Assembly (NCBI RefSeq): GCF_014873875.1
Contig: NZ_JADBEM010000001.1
Span: 8,556,001 to 8,620,000, forward strand
Reading direction: 5' to 3'
Source of the DNA: Actinopolymorpha pittospori
GTDB taxonomy: Bacteria; Actinomycetota; Actinomycetes; Propionibacteriales; Actinopolymorphaceae
Length of the DNA stretch: 64,000 bases
Shown: positions 43,641-50,920 of the stretch, piece after piece
How the letters are laid out: each line of letters begins with the position of its first letter
How positions within the stretch are numbered: position 1 is the stretch's first letter
Position numbers and translations under genes: made by a program
Notes under the pieces: model-generated
The model's database searches: none
Seen by the model: only the letters and a program-made list of their open reading frames with translations
Told to the model about the DNA's origin: nothing

Positions 43641-44504
43641 CTACAGGACCGCCTTCAGGGACTCCGCCGTCCGGGCGACCGCCTCGTGGGCCGGCAACGA
43701 ACGGAGCTCGGCGTTGAAGGGCTCCACCTTGATCGGTCCGGCGTAGCCGATGTCGCGCAGCGCAGCGACGAACGCCGCGACGTCGATGACGCCGCTCGCC
43801 CCGGGCAGCAGGCGCTGGCCGTCGATCTGCTCGTCGCGTTCCCGTCCGGTCGGGGCGTCGTTGAGGTCGACCGCGACGATCTGGTCGGCGGTGAGGGTGC
43901 GGATGTCGTCCGCGCTCTCGGCCGAGGTGAACCAGTGGAAGGTGTCCAGGATGACACCGACATTGGAGCTTCCGATCGCGGCGAGCAGTTCCCTGGTCTC
44001 GGCCAGGGTGTGCACGAACGGGTACCGCTCGGTGGACCAGAAGGTCTTCGGGCCGACGTACTCGAGCCCGAACCGCACCCCCGCGGCCGCGAGGATCTCG
44101 TCCACCAGGCCGATCCGCTCCACGTGCCGCGCGAAGTTGCGCCGGTAGGTGAGCGAGTCGCTCATCGGGCGGATCCAGGTGCCGGCCCGGTCGACGCCGA
44201 GCGCGGCCAGCCGGGCGGCGAACTCCTCCAGCCCGGCGAGCTGGGTCGCGAAGGTGGCGGCGTCGGCGTTGATGTTCACCGGAACACCCGCGTTGCCCCA
44301 CCGCACGCCCTGCTCGGCGAGCCTCGCCCGCAACTGCTCCACCTCCGCGGGCGACTGGCCGGCGAGGTAGCCGACGTCGGGATCGACCGCGCCGAACCCG
44401 AACTCCACGGCGAGGTCGACCGCGGCCGGGAAGCCCGGGCTGACGCCGAGCGCCCCGCAGCTGAGGTTGGAGTAGAACCCGTCCGTCTTCGCAGCGTCTG
44501 CCAT
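43641..44504 (-). CDS. Xylose isomerase-like TIM-barrel sugar isomerase/epimerase
   Basis: 287 residues of the AP endonuclease/xylose isomerase-like family (PF01261). Metal-site segments are visible: FGLEYVGPKTFW (Glu), GVILDTFHWF (Asp, His), IVAVDLNDAPTG (Asp, His-like position Asn) and IKVEPFNAEL (Glu). Relatives include hydroxypyruvate isomerase and inositol/sugar epimerases; the substrate is unknown. ATG 44504 has GGGAGAA 9 bases upstream. It lies upstream of etfB in the same direction with a 212-bp gap. Confidence 0.8.
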   Translation of the reverse strand: MADAAKTDGFYSNLSCGALGVSPGFPAAVDLAVEFGFGAVDPDVGYLAGQSPAEVEQLRARLAEQGVRWGNAGVPVNINADAATFATQLAGLEEFAARLAALGVDRAGTWIRPMSDSLTYRRNFARHVERIGLVDEILAAAGVRFGLEYVGPKTFWSTERYPFVHTLAETRELLAAIGSSNVGVILDTFHWFTSAESADDIRTLTADQIVAVDLNDAPTGRERDEQIDGQRLLPGASGVIDVAAFVAALRDIGYAGPIKVEPFNAELRSLPAHEAVARTAESLKAVL

Positions 44505-44807
44505 GGGTTGTGGTTCTCCCGTCGATTCGGCGGCATCGCGTCCGTCAGTCACGTCGCGGTCCAGTCTGCTGGAGGAAGACGGACCGGTGGCGTGAGGAAG
44601 GCCACCACGACGGGGCCGAAACAGGACCGATCCGGCCGGACGCCGGGGCCGGGCACCTTCGGTGGAGCGAGGTGCGGACGCCGCGGGTAGCCTGCACGGA
44701 CACCGATCTTGGTCGACCTCCAGCAGGTCGTCGTCCATCAGGTCCGTCAGATCCGTCAGATCGATCGGGTCGGTGACCGTCGCTCGTCGACCAGGCAGGG
44801 GGCCGCC
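44505..44807. other. Divergent intergenic region with short 9-bp repeats
   Basis: No gene is supported. Between 44735 and 44770 the units CCATCAGGT, CCGTCAGAT, CCGTCAGAT and CGATCGGGT follow one another at a 9-bp period, about 40 bp before the methyltransferase start. It must hold promoters for both neighbours. Confidence 0.5.
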
Positions 44808-45602
44808 GTGCCAGACCGATTCCCCGCAGCAGCCGTCCCGGACCTGCCACTGACCGGCGAACGCACCATGCCGGGAATCTGGCACGAGACGTACTGGTTC
44901 GCGCGGCACCTCGTCGTCTACCGATGGGTCGCCGACCGGCTGGCCGGACCGCGGGGTGCACCTGGGCAGACCGGCTCCACCGACAGCGTCCTCGACGCCG
45001 GCTGCGGCGAGGGGTACGGCGCCAACCTCCTCGCGTCCTCGACGCCCTTCGCCGTCGTGGGCCTCGACTACGACGCGGCGACCGCGCAGCACGCTCGCCG
45101 CACCTATCCCGACGTGAGCGTCGTACGGGGAAACCTCGTGACCCTGCCGTTCGCCGACGACTCCTTCGACGGCCTGGTCAGCCTGCAGACCGTCGAGCAC
45201 CTGTGGGACCAGGAGGCCTTCGTCGCCGAGTGCGCCCGTGTCACCGCCCCGGGCGGCCTGGTGGTCATGTCGACGCCGAACCGGCTGACGTTCCCACCGG
45301 GCAACATCTGCCACGCCCGGGAGCTCACGGCCGCGGAGTTCCGGTCGCTGCTGGACCGTCCGGGGCTCGCCGACGTGACGCTGGTCGGTCTGTGGCACGG
45401 CGCCCGGATCGAGGAGTTCCAACGCCGGCACGGCGACGTCGTGAAGGCCCAACTCGCCGCGCCGCCGCAGGCGTGGTCACCCGACCTCGCGGAGTTCGTC
45501 GCCTCGTTGGGCCCTGAGGACTTCGAGGTCGGCGAGGGCGACCTGGACTCGTCGCTGGACCTGGTCGCCGTCGCCCGGACCGACACCTCTCCGACGCCCT
45601 AG
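44808..45602 (+). CDS. SAM-dependent methyltransferase next to etfBA
   Basis: 264 residues. The N-terminal LTGERTMPGIWHETYWFARH and motif I VLDAGCGEGYGANLL, then GLDYDAATAQHARRTYPD, GNLVTLPFADDSFDGLVSLQ and TAPGGLVVMSTPNRLT form a class I methyltransferase. The LTGERTxPxxxxExYWFxRH opening matches Rv3030, which also adjoins etfB in M. tuberculosis and has been linked to methylated polysaccharide synthesis; the role here is inferred only. GTG 44808 has AGGGGG 7 bases upstream. Its TAG stop overlaps the opposing stop at a CTAG. Confidence 0.8.
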   Translation: MPDRFPAAAVPDLPLTGERTMPGIWHETYWFARHLVVYRWVADRLAGPRGAPGQTGSTDSVLDAGCGEGYGANLLASSTPFAVVGLDYDAATAQHARRTYPDVSVVRGNLVTLPFADDSFDGLVSLQTVEHLWDQEAFVAECARVTAPGGLVVMSTPNRLTFPPGNICHARELTAAEFRSLLDRPGLADVTLVGLWHGARIEEFQRRHGDVVKAQLAAPPQAWSPDLAEFVASLGPEDFEVGEGDLDSSLDLVAVARTDTSPTP

Positions 45603-46849
45603 TCGAGGATGCGTTCGCCGACCGCGGCGGCGCCCGCCGGGACCTGACGCGGGTTCGGCTCGCGACCGGCGTACATCAGGACCACCGCCACGAGACAGGT
45701 CGCCGCGCCGACGACGAACGGCGTCCGCGCCGACCCTCCCCAGTCGGCGAGGTGACCGACCAGGATCGCGGCGGCCGCGCCACCCATCCAGCGCAGGAAG
45801 TTGTAGCCGGCGCTCGCGACCGGCCGTGGCGCGTCGGAGACGGACATCGCCATGCCGGTGAGGAAGGTGTTGAGGCAACCCGAGGCGATGCCGGACACCA
45901 CCGTCGCGGCGACGATCAGCGGACGCGAGCCCCACACGTCGGCGAACATCACGACGGCGTACAGCACCAGCGCCACCATCGTGGCGTTGCGTTCGCCGAT
46001 CCGGGCGGCCAGGCGTGGCCCCACGACCACACCGCAGACCGCGACCATCAGGCCCCAGCCGAAGAAGATGCCACCGATCGCGAACGGGCCGTACTCCAGG
46101 ACGAACGGCGTCCAGGCGAGGACGGTGAAGAACGAGTACGTGTACAGCAGCGCCGACAGCGCCACCACCAGCAGCCGTCTGTCCCGGAGCGCCTGGAACG
46201 GCGCCTTCATGGAGGTCCGGGTGGTGCTCGGCCGGTCCCGGACGAGCATCGTCGCGGTCAGGATCAGCGCGATGAGCATCAGGACCGAGGTGCCGACGAA
46301 CGGGCCTCGCCACGAGATGCTGCCGAGCAGCGCGCCGACGAGCGGGCCGGCGGAGATGCCGAGCCCGAGCGCCGCTTCGTACAACAGGATCGCGGCGGTC
46401 TGGCCACCGGCCGCGGCGGCGACGATCATCGACAGCGCCGTGGCGATGAAGAGCGCGTTGCCCAGCCCCCAGAACGCGCGCAGCGCCACCAGTTGCCCGA
46501 TCGACCCGGCGAGTGCGCAGGCGCCGGCGAAGACCACGATGAGGGCGAGCCCCGCGACCATGGTGCGCTTGCCGCCGAACCGGGAGGCGAACATGCCGGT
46601 CACGAGCATCGCGAGCACCTGCACGACGAGGTAGGACGCGAAGAGCAGCGTCACCTGGCTCGGTGTGGCGTTCAGACCCTGCGCGATGGAGAGCAGGATC
46701 GGATCGACGAGCCCGATCCCCATGAACGCGATCACCGCGGCGAACGCGACCACCCAGACCGAACGCGGTTGGCCTTTGATGGCATCAAGCAACTTCACCT
46801 GATGGGATGACACGGGAGAAGGACCCTCCTTCGGAGTGGACTGCGTCAC
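45599..46849 (-). CDS. MFS exporter paired with a MarR regulator
   Basis: 416 residues, 12 predicted transmembrane segments of the DHA1 drug:proton type: MGIGLVDPILLSIAQGL in helix 1, ASRFGGKRTMVAG as motif A and GLGISAGPLVGALLG as motif C. GTG 46849 overlaps the marR stop (GTGA), so regulator and exporter are translated together. The substrate is unknown. Confidence 0.88.
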   Translation of the reverse strand: MTQSTPKEGPSPVSSHQVKLLDAIKGQPRSVWVVAFAAVIAFMGIGLVDPILLSIAQGLNATPSQVTLLFASYLVVQVLAMLVTGMFASRFGGKRTMVAGLALIVVFAGACALAGSIGQLVALRAFWGLGNALFIATALSMIVAAAAGGQTAAILLYEAALGLGISAGPLVGALLGSISWRGPFVGTSVLMLIALILTATMLVRDRPSTTRTSMKAPFQALRDRRLLVVALSALLYTYSFFTVLAWTPFVLEYGPFAIGGIFFGWGLMVAVCGVVVGPRLAARIGERNATMVALVLYAVVMFADVWGSRPLIVAATVVSGIASGCLNTFLTGMAMSVSDAPRPVASAGYNFLRWMGGAAAAILVGHLADWGGSARTPFVVGAATCLVAVVLMYAGREPNPRQVPAGAAAVGERILD

Positions 46850-47430
46850 GACTGGCCTGGCGGGGATGACGGGGGCGGCGGGGGCCCGGTGGTGTCGGGC
46901 GGTCCGGCACGGCCGTACTCGTCGGCGGCGACCAGTCGGGGCGGCGGGGGCCCGGTGGTGTCGGGCGGTCCGGCACGGCCGTACTCGTCGGCGGCGACCA
47001 GTCGGTCGAGTGCGGGCAGCGCCCGGTCGATGGCTTCGCGGTCGGCGTCCGACAGCCGGGCGAGACGTTCGTCCAGGAACTCCTCCCGGGCCCGCTGGAT
47101 GCGCGAGATCACGGCGCGCGCCTGCTCGGTGGCCGAGACGATCACCGCCCGGCGGTCGGCCGGGTCCGGGACTCGGCGGACGTATCCGGCGCGCTCGAGG
47201 CGGCTGACGACGTTCGTCATCGACGGCAGCCGGACACCCTCCCGGGTCGCGAGGCTGCTCATGCGCTGTGGCCCCTCATGGACCAGGACGTTCAGCACCG
47301 AGCCCTGGGTGAGGGTGAGGTCGAGTCGAGGCGAGTGCCGGCGGACGAGGTCGTAGAGGCGGTAGACCAGTGGCCGCATCTGCCGGGCGAGCGGGCTGAC
47401 GCGGGAGCCGGGGTCGATGACATCAGGCAT
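46846..47430 (-). CDS. MarR-family regulator with duplicated C-terminal tail
   Basis: 194 residues. A winged-helix MarR domain lies at residues 10-145 (LTLTQGSVLNVLVHEGPQRM, SMTNVVSRLERAGYVRRVPD, the wing PADRRAVIVSATEQA). The tail then repeats RLVAADEYGRAGPPDTTGPP twice and ends in a proline-rich stretch; typical family length is about 150. ATG 47430 has no ribosome site and lies inside a palindromic repeat that is probably its own operator. It likely represses the following exporter gene. Confidence 0.88.
   Translation of the reverse strand: MPDVIDPGSRVSPLARQMRPLVYRLYDLVRRHSPRLDLTLTQGSVLNVLVHEGPQRMSSLATREGVRLPSMTNVVSRLERAGYVRRVPDPADRRAVIVSATEQARAVISRIQRAREEFLDERLARLSDADREAIDRALPALDRLVAADEYGRAGPPDTTGPPPPRLVAADEYGRAGPPDTTGPPPPPSSPPGQS
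46875..47005. repeat. 66-bp tandem duplication in the marR 3' end
   Basis: Two near-identical copies (46875-46940 and 46941-47005) with period exactly 66 bp, keeping frame and adding 22 residues to the regulator tail. The lack of differences marks it as recent. Confidence 0.92.
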
Positions 47431-47465
47431 TACTTAGCCAGGCTAACTTAGCTAGCCTAAGTAAT
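47430..47465. promoter_or_regulatory. Nested palindromes overlapping the marR start, probable operator
   Basis: An outer pair TTACTTAG (47430-47437) and CTAAGTAA (47457-47464) encloses TTAGCC-A-GGCTAA (47434-47446) and a second TTAGCTAGCCTAA-like element (47449-47460). It overlaps the marR start codon, as expected for a MarR autorepressor site. Confidence 0.75.
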
Positions 47466-47569
47466 TCCAGCCTTCGCGGCGGCGGGTCCTGAAAGTGGCC
47501 GGCATCGGACCCGGGCAGCCCCCCGCGAGTCCGGCGGTCGAGGTTTCCGACAGAGCATGACAAAACGCG

Positions 47570-47619
47570 ACGAGGTCGGCGGGGCCCGACCCTGCCGGGT
47601 CAGGTCCCGCCGACCTCGT
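47570..47619 (-). terminator. Terminator after the M23 peptidase gene
   Basis: A 14-bp stem (ACGAGGTCGGCGGG with its complement) encloses a smaller GACCC-TGCC-GGGTC hairpin. On the minus strand it is followed by CGCGTTTTGTC. Confidence 0.8.
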
Positions 47620-47700
47620 TCTGACGTGGGGACGAGCACCAACGGTGGTGCCGCGCCCCCCAAGGCAAGGTCACCGCGACGCCTGTTCGGCGTCAGGACA

Positions 47701-48465
47701 TCAGGGGTGCAGCCCCTTGTCGACCAGCCACGGGAACGGGTTCACCGCGTCGTCGAGACCGCCGCCGTGCGGGCGTACCTCGAGGTGCACGTGCGGGCCG
47801 GTCACGTTGCCGGTGGCGCCGACGTAGCCGATCACGTCACCGACGTGCACCGACCCCGACCAGCGAAGAATCTTCGACATGTGGCCGTACAACGTGACGG
47901 TCCCGTCCGGGTGCCGGATCTCGACCCGGTTGCCGTAGGCGCCGGCCCACCCGGCGGCGCTGATCCTGCCCGAGCCGACCGCGTGGATCGGCACACCGGT
48001 CGGCGCGGCGAAATCGAGTCCATGGTGGAAGGAGGACCACTTGTTCCCGCTCTGACCGAAACGTCCGGTCAGGTGGTACTCCGTCAGCGGAAGTCCCCAA
48101 CTCTTGGGCTTCGTCGCGACGGCGTTCTTCGCGGCGTCCTTCGGAGGCGACGATTCCTTACCCTTGTCCGGCTTGGGGGCGTTCCGGTGTCCACCGCCAC
48201 GGTTGGCGGCGCTTTGTTCTCTCGCGGTCCGCTGCTTCTCGGTTACGGAGTCGGACGAATTCCCGTTTCCCGTACGCGCGGCGGCCGCTTCCTCGGCGAC
48301 GGCGGAGTTCACAGACGACGCGGCCGACTCCGTGGGAGAGCCGACCGCAAGGGCGACGCCGCCTCCCACCAGGCCGACAGCGACGACACCGGACACTGCT
48401 GCCAATGGAATATTGCGCCACCGCAGGCCCCACAGGGCACGGAGGCGGCTAAGGAAAGAACTCAA
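47701..48465 (-). CDS. Exported M23-family peptidoglycan peptidase
   Basis: 254 residues. The N-terminus is basic, followed by a hydrophobic signal/anchor (residues 19-42, LAAVSGVVAVGLVGGGVALA), a low-complexity Lys/Ser/Pro linker to about 120 and a LytM/M23 domain with HxxxD H147/D151 (HHGLDFAAPTG), H195 (LYGHMS) and HxH H225/H227 (GPHVHLEV). All zinc and catalytic residues are present, so cleavage of peptide crosslinks in the wall is likely. The start is TTG 48465 with GAGGAAG upstream; no other start fits the signal. Confidence 0.85.
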   Translation of the reverse strand: MSSFLSRLRALWGLRWRNIPLAAVSGVVAVGLVGGGVALAVGSPTESAASSVNSAVAEEAAAARTGNGNSSDSVTEKQRTAREQSAANRGGGHRNAPKPDKGKESSPPKDAAKNAVATKPKSWGLPLTEYHLTGRFGQSGNKWSSFHHGLDFAAPTGVPIHAVGSGRISAAGWAGAYGNRVEIRHPDGTVTLYGHMSKILRWSGSVHVGDVIGYVGATGNVTGPHVHLEVRPHGGGLDDAVNPFPWLVDKGLHP

Positions 48466-49070
48466 GACTGCTTCCTCGCACGTTCGACGGCATGCTCGAC
48501 CGCACGTTCCCGCACAGGAAACCGAGTTGCCGTGCCCTGGGTGAGGGCGTGGACCATCGACGGCAGCGATATTTGTCGCGCCCCGGCGCGTTGATGGCCT
48601 TGACGGATATTTGCGGTGTCGGTACCCGCTTATCGTGGATAAACGCTCGTTGTCCCCAACGCCCAGACACCTACCGGCGCTAGTCCTAACAGAGACCCTT
48701 CAATGCTTTCCAGTCGAAGGCGTTAGCCTCGCTACGATGCGGGGTCGTAGTGGTGAGCATTCAGAGCAGCCCGATATAGTCGGCGACTCCGACCACACAC
48801 GGTCAGTTTGTTCTCCGTTTCGGAGGGACACAAAAGCCCGCTGACCTGACGATTCCTCGCATAGACCACGAGTCGCAAAGAGTAGTGAGAATAGCGATTT
48901 GTTCCATCACGCAGCCGTGGCGTTCTCGTTGCCGAGCGGCCCTACGATGATCCGTAGCAGGCCGTCCGGACCGTATGACGCGTCTCACACCCCCACCACG
49001 ATCACAGCGTCCTCGCCCGCACCGGCCGGCAGCTACTCCGCCCGGCGGGCAGCCGACGACGGGAGCCTCG
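48466..49070. other. Long lower-GC intergenic region between M23 and blaI-type genes
   Basis: About 600 bp with no supported gene. It holds a TTATC-GTG-GATAA dyad (48630-48642), two copies of GATATTTG (about 48568 and 48606), CTACGA-N7-TCGTAG (48732-48750), CTACG-N6-CGTAG (48942-48957) and a small CTCCG-TTT-CGGAG hairpin near 48817. A structured 5' leader for the peptidase mRNA is possible; it does not match the c-di-AMP (ydaO) consensus. Confidence 0.5.
48732..48750. promoter_or_regulatory. CTACGA/TCGTAG dyad upstream of the BlaI-type gene
   Basis: CTACGA, seven bases, TCGTAG. A related CTACG-N6-CGTAG lies at 48942-48957, 113 bp before the start codon. BlaI repressors bind dyads with TAC/GTA arms, so these may be autoregulatory sites. 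Confidence 0.4.
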
Positions 49071-49478
49071 ATGCCCCGGTTCGGTGAGCTCGAGGAGCAG
49101 GTGATGCTGCGCCTGTGGGCGACCGACCGTCCGCTCCAGGTCCGAGAGGTCCGGGAGGCGCTCAAACCCGACCGGGAGCTCGCGCACACCACGGTGATGA
49201 CGGTGCTGGACAAGCTCTACCGCAAGGGCTGGTTGCGTCGGGAGAGCGTCGGCCGGGCCTACGCGTACTCACCGGTGATGTCCCGCGAGGCCTACACCGC
49301 GACCCTCATGCACGAGGCGTGGTCGGTCGCGGGACGACCAGCGACTGCCCTGGTCTACTTCATCGAGGCGATGACTCCCGACCAGGTCGAGGCGCTCCGT
49401 GACGCCCTCCGGGTCGCGACAGCCGTGCTGGAGGCCGAGCAGCCGGCCACCGATCAGGAGCGTCCCCGCAGCGCCTGA
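49071..49478 (+). CDS. BlaI/MecI/CopY-type transcriptional repressor
   Basis: 135 residues. The winged helix (PF03965) reads FGELEEQVMLRLWATDRPLQ, AHTTVMTVLDKLYRKGWLRR and SVGRAYAYSPVMS; the C-terminal part is the dimerisation helices. Such repressors are normally paired with a BlaR1-like membrane protease or a copper/beta-lactam gene; none is adjacent here. ATG 49071 has GGGAG 6 bases upstream. Its 3' end overlaps the opposing acyltransferase gene by 25 bp. Confidence 0.88.
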   Translation: MPRFGELEEQVMLRLWATDRPLQVREVREALKPDRELAHTTVMTVLDKLYRKGWLRRESVGRAYAYSPVMSREAYTATLMHEAWSVAGRPATALVYFIEAMTPDQVEALRDALRVATAVLEAEQPATDQERPRSA

Positions 49479-50221
49479 GCCGATCGCGCGGCCTCAGCCG
49501 CGGCTCCACGGGCCAGCCCCTCGAGGTAGGCCCGGCGGTCAGCGTCGGCCTCGTGGACTTCGCGCCGGTTCTTCACGACCCTCGCGGGGATGCCCGCGAC
49601 GATGGAGTAGTCGGGTACCTCGCCGCGGACCACCGCGTGCGCGGCGATCACGACCCCGGTCCCGACCGTCGTACCCCGCAGGACCGTCGTCTTGGTGCCG
49701 AACCAGCAGTCCGGCCCGATCCGCACGGGTGTCTTCACCAGCCCCTGGTCCTTGATGGGGACGGCGAGGTCGCTGGTCACGTGGTCGAAGTCGCAGATGT
49801 AGGTCCAGTCCGCCAGCAGGCAGGACGCGCCGATCTCGACGTCGAGGTAGCAGGTGATCGTGACGTCTCGGCCGAGCACACACTTCTCGCCCAGTCGCAG
49901 CGTGCCCTCGTGGGCCTGCAGCCGGGTCCCGTCGCCCAGGTGCACCCAGCGGCCGAGGACCAGCCGGCCGTAGCCGGCGCGCGCCCCGAGATCGACCCGG
50001 CGACCGAGGAAGACGAACCCCTCCGTCACGATCTGCGGGTGTCGGATCCGCAGCAGCAGGAAGCGCCAGTAGCGGAGCAGGTAGTAGGGCGTCCAGGCTC
50101 GGTGGCGCACGACCCAGCGCAGGCTCGCGAGGGTGAGGAAGCGGGCCTGGCGGGGGTCCTTGGAGCGTCGTACCACGGCAGTAAGTCTGTCCTGCGGATC
50201 AGGTTCGACGGTGCGGGACAT
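49454..50221 (-). CDS. Left-handed beta-helix acyltransferase
   Basis: 255 residues with hexapeptide repeats from about residue 70 to 210: VDLGARAGYGRLVLGRWVHLG, LGEKCVLGRDVTITC, VRIGPDCWFGTKTTVLRGT and VGTGVVIAAHAVVRGEVPDY, ending IVAGIPARVVK. This is the profile of O-acetyl/acyltransferases of cell-surface polysaccharide or lipid synthesis. A related gene, Rv3034c, lies in the same stretch of M. tuberculosis. The start at 50221 abuts the terminator of the cold-shock gene. Confidence 0.78.
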   Translation of the reverse strand: MSRTVEPDPQDRLTAVVRRSKDPRQARFLTLASLRWVVRHRAWTPYYLLRYWRFLLLRIRHPQIVTEGFVFLGRRVDLGARAGYGRLVLGRWVHLGDGTRLQAHEGTLRLGEKCVLGRDVTITCYLDVEIGASCLLADWTYICDFDHVTSDLAVPIKDQGLVKTPVRIGPDCWFGTKTTVLRGTTVGTGVVIAAHAVVRGEVPDYSIVAGIPARVVKNRREVHEADADRRAYLEGLARGAAAEAARSAQALRGRS

Positions 50222-50224
50222 GAC

Positions 50225-50253
50225 GAGGGCCCGCGGGAAACCCGCGGGCCCTC
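50225..50253 (-). terminator. Terminator after the cold-shock gene
   Basis: A perfect 13-bp stem (GAGGGCCCGCGGG with its complement) and AAA loop, 43 bp beyond the stop of the cold-shock gene and immediately ahead of the next gene's start codon. Confidence 0.8.
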
Positions 50254-50295
50254 ATCGCCACAGTGGTGTCTGAATCACACCGCAGTGGTGTCGGA

Positions 50296-50496
50296 TCACA
50301 CCGTGCGGACGTTCTCCGCCTGCGGGCCCTTCGGGCCCTGCACGACGTCGAACTCCACTCGCTGGTCCTCCTCCAAGCTGCGGTAACCGTCGGCGACGAT
50401 CGCGGAGAAATGGACGAACACGTCCTGACCGCCGTCGACGGAGATGAAGCCGAAGCCCTTGTCAGCGTTGAACCACTTAACGGTTCCCTGCGCCAT
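50296..50496 (-). CDS. Cold-shock protein (CspA family)
   Basis: A 66-residue single cold-shock domain that binds single-stranded RNA and DNA. RNP1 is KGFGFISV and RNP2 VFVHFSAI; it starts MAQGTVKWFNADKG. GAGGGG lies about 14 bases before ATG 50496. The long 5' side (50497 upward) is consistent with the long leaders of cold-shock mRNAs. Confidence 0.96.
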   Translation of the reverse strand: MAQGTVKWFNADKGFGFISVDGGQDVFVHFSAIVADGYRSLEEDQRVEFDVVQGPKGPQAENVRTV

Positions 50497-50797
50497 GTTT
50501 CTTTTTTCCCCTCGCGGAGACGTTGTTGCAGTGCTCGAACCTCACGAGCACCGAGTCGCCTACGGGGCATTGCCCGCGTGTCGAATCCCGCGGGCTGAAA
50601 GTACACGGCACAGGACCAATCGGACTCCGATGGCCTGCGTCGTGGACCTTCGCGCGTCTTGTCGATACGACGAACGACCGCCGAGGACGGTACCACCTTT
50701 GCGAGCCCGTGACCACGGCTCCTGTCCGGCGCGCGGCCGATGTCGGACCGCGTGTGCACGGATCTGTCGGGGCGGGTCAAGGCTCGTCCGGAGGCCT
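50497..50797. other. Upstream region of the cold-shock gene
   Basis: No gene supported. It must hold the promoter and probably a long 5' leader of the cold-shock gene (minus strand). GTGCACTTT-like and GGTACC elements occur, but no promoter is clear. Confidence 0.45.
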
Positions 50798-50885
50798 GTA
50801 CGGGTCCCATACGGCTTGGATACGGCACCAGTACGACGTGAGTACGGCCTCGGTACCACTACCGTACGCGTTCGGTAGGCATTTC
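50798..50885. repeat. Eight degenerate 11-bp repeats with phased TAC
   Basis: Units starting RTACGGC follow each other at exactly 11 bp: TAC at 50799, 50810, 50821, 50832, 50843, 50854, 50865, and TAG at 50876. The rest of each unit varies, so the phased GTACGG core is what is kept. The array ends about 35 bp beyond the stop of the methyltransferase gene at 50921 and lies about 300 bp upstream of the cold-shock start. Confidence 0.85.
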
Positions 50886-50920
50886 TGGACGGGTCCGATA
50901 CAGGCCGTCGGTGGCGTGGG

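Noticed and set aside
48630..48642. TTATCCACG on the minus strand as a DnaA box / origin
   Set aside because: A single site without clustering, dnaA or dnaN; actinobacterial boxes read TTGTCCACA. It is better seen as half of a small dyad.
48466..48760. ydaO (c-di-AMP) riboswitch ahead of the M23 peptidase
   Set aside because: The conserved ydaO segments could not be found in order.
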